Assembly (NCBI GenBank): GCA_018970965.1
Contig: JAGWVG010000080.1
Location: 1-7,577 of the forward strand
From: Alphaproteobacteria bacterium
GTDB taxonomy: Bacteria; Pseudomonadota; Alphaproteobacteria; Sphingomonadales; Sphingomonadaceae
Direction of reading: 5' to 3'
Length of the DNA stretch: 7,577 nt
Shown: positions 6,735 to 7,577 of the stretch, in pieces
How the letters are laid out: each line of letters begins with the position of its first letter
Position numbering within the stretch: the stretch's first letter is position 1
The notes under the pieces: model-generated
What the model was told of the DNA's origin: nothing
Database searches by the model: none
The model's input: the letters and a program-made list of their open reading frames with translations, nothing else
Position numbers and translations under genes: made by a program

Positions 6735-7577
6735 TTAAAAGACGGCCTTGGGCTCCGTCCCCATCATCGCACCACGCACCAGTGGAATGGGCGGGCCGCC
6801 AAAGCCCAAGAAGCGATCATGGAACGCTTTCCAGCGCTTATGATCTCCGCCCGTCCAATCATCGCGCAGCTTGCGGATCATCAGCTTGCCAAGCGTGTAA
6901 TTGAGATAAGCGGGGTCATAAGTGCCGCGCGCCGACTGTTGGCGAGCATTGCCTTCGTCCTGATAGCATTGCGTCACAAACATGTCGCGCGATTGATCGA
7001 GTGTCATCCCACGTGCATGCATGCCGATGGCCGAAAGGAAGCGGCAATTGCGCAACAACGCGTTGGACAATTGGCCGATATGCGTTTCCGCATCACCTTT
7101 GCCAAAGCCAGCATCCCACATCATTTCTTCGGTGTAATGTGCCCAGCCTTCCGCAAAGGCATAGCCCACAAAGACGCGACCAAAGAGCGATTTGGACCGA
7201 TTGGCATGCAGGAAGTTCAAGAAATGCCCAGGCCACACTTCATGCACCGACGTAAAGAGCAGCTTCTTGCTGCCCGGCACATAGGCATTGCGCGTTGCCG
7301 CATCCCAATTTGGGTCGGGCGGTGAGATATAATAAACTGAGGGCAAGCCTTTCTCATAAGGCCCAGGAATATCAATATAGGCCGTATTTTGACGGTTATA
7401 GGGCGGGCTTTCTTCCACCAGCGCCTGCTCGGTGCCCGGGATGGTCACAATATCCTGATTAATCAGGAACTGCCGTATCATCGGCAGTTGGGCGCGCGCC
7501 TCTTCCACCGGGCCTTTGGGGGATTTGCTGGCGCTCATCTTCGCCATACAGGCTTGGATCGTCTGCCCCGGCGCATA
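6735..7577 (-). CDS. DUF885 family metallopeptidase-like protein, C-terminal part (cut by the window edge)
   Basis: C-terminal 280 residues of a DUF885 protein. Family members are usually about 550-620 aa, often with an exported N-terminus, and are thought to be zinc-dependent peptidases or carboxypeptidases; most are uncharacterised. The visible part carries the metal-binding motif HEVWPGH (DNA 7224-7244, residues 112-118 of the fragment). This is followed by FAEGWAHYTEEMMW, which should supply the glutamate ligand, and the typical late blocks YLNYTLGKLMIRKLR and FHDRFLGFGGPPIPLVRGAMM before the stop at 6735-6737. The frame stays open to the right edge with a plausible family sequence (YAPGQTIQAC) ahead of the first internal Met at 7547, so that Met is not the start. 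It is convergent with the helicase gene, separated by 20 bp. Any signal peptide lies outside the window, so location is unknown. Confidence 0.85.
   Translation of the reverse strand, partial: YAPGQTIQACMAKMSASKSPKGPVEEARAQLPMIRQFLINQDIVTIPGTEQALVEESPPYNRQNTAYIDIPGPYEKGLPSVYYISPPDPNWDAATRNAYVPGSKKLLFTSVHEVWPGHFLNFLHANRSKSLFGRVFVGYAFAEGWAHYTEEMMWDAGFGKGDAETHIGQLSNALLRNCRFLSAIGMHARGMTLDQSRDMFVTQCYQDEGNARQQSARGTYDPAYLNYTLGKLMIRKLRDDWTGGDHKRWKAFHDRFLGFGGPPIPLVRGAMMGTEPKAVF

Noticed and set aside
7545..7547. Met codon at 7547 as the start of the DUF885 protein
   Set aside because: The frame is open to the window edge and the upstream codons read like family sequence. The protein would be far too short for DUF885 if it began here.

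Overview
The window is a gene-dense, moderately GC-rich stretch of bacterial chromosome with short intergenic gaps. The protein sequences (RluB, RsmD, UvrD/PcrA with its C-terminal domain, an AmpG-like permease, a DUF885 metallopeptidase, a Rieske oxygenase) look alphaproteobacterial. Their combination and sequence style fit a sphingomonad (Sphingomonadales) of relatively modest GC content. This assignment comes from recognition, not from a search. I see no mobile element, prophage, CRISPR array, tRNA or rRNA. The window reads as ordinary core and accessory-metabolism chromosome.

Layout: (1) 1-557, minus strand: N-terminal 185 codons of an AmpG-like muropeptide permease, cut by the left edge. 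(2) 623-1756, plus: a stand-alone Rieske non-heme iron oxygenase alpha subunit, divergent from the permease across a 65-bp gap. (3) 1817-2548 and 2545-3087, plus: rluB and rsmD, two rRNA modification enzymes joined by an ATGA stop/start overlap. (4) 3062-4318, minus: a metabolite:H+ symporter (MHS-type MFS) whose 3' end overlaps the 3' end of rsmD by 26 bp. (5) 4447-6714, plus: a complete UvrD/PcrA-type helicase, divergent from the transporter across a 128-bp gap. (6) 6735-7577, minus: C-terminal 280 codons of a DUF885 metallopeptidase, convergent with the helicase and cut by the right edge.

The only clear operon is rluB-rsmD. The two enzymes modify different ribosomal subunits (23S and 16S rRNA) and are likely made in step. 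The Rieske gene ends 60 bp before rluB with no visible terminator, so read-through into rluB is possible. The oxygenase and the MHS transporter could both serve uptake and breakdown of a small organic substrate, but nothing shows that they work together. No new multi-gene system is evident. The points worth a second look are the Glu-bridged orphan Rieske oxygenase, the convergent 26-bp coding overlap, and a possible leaderless start for the helicase.
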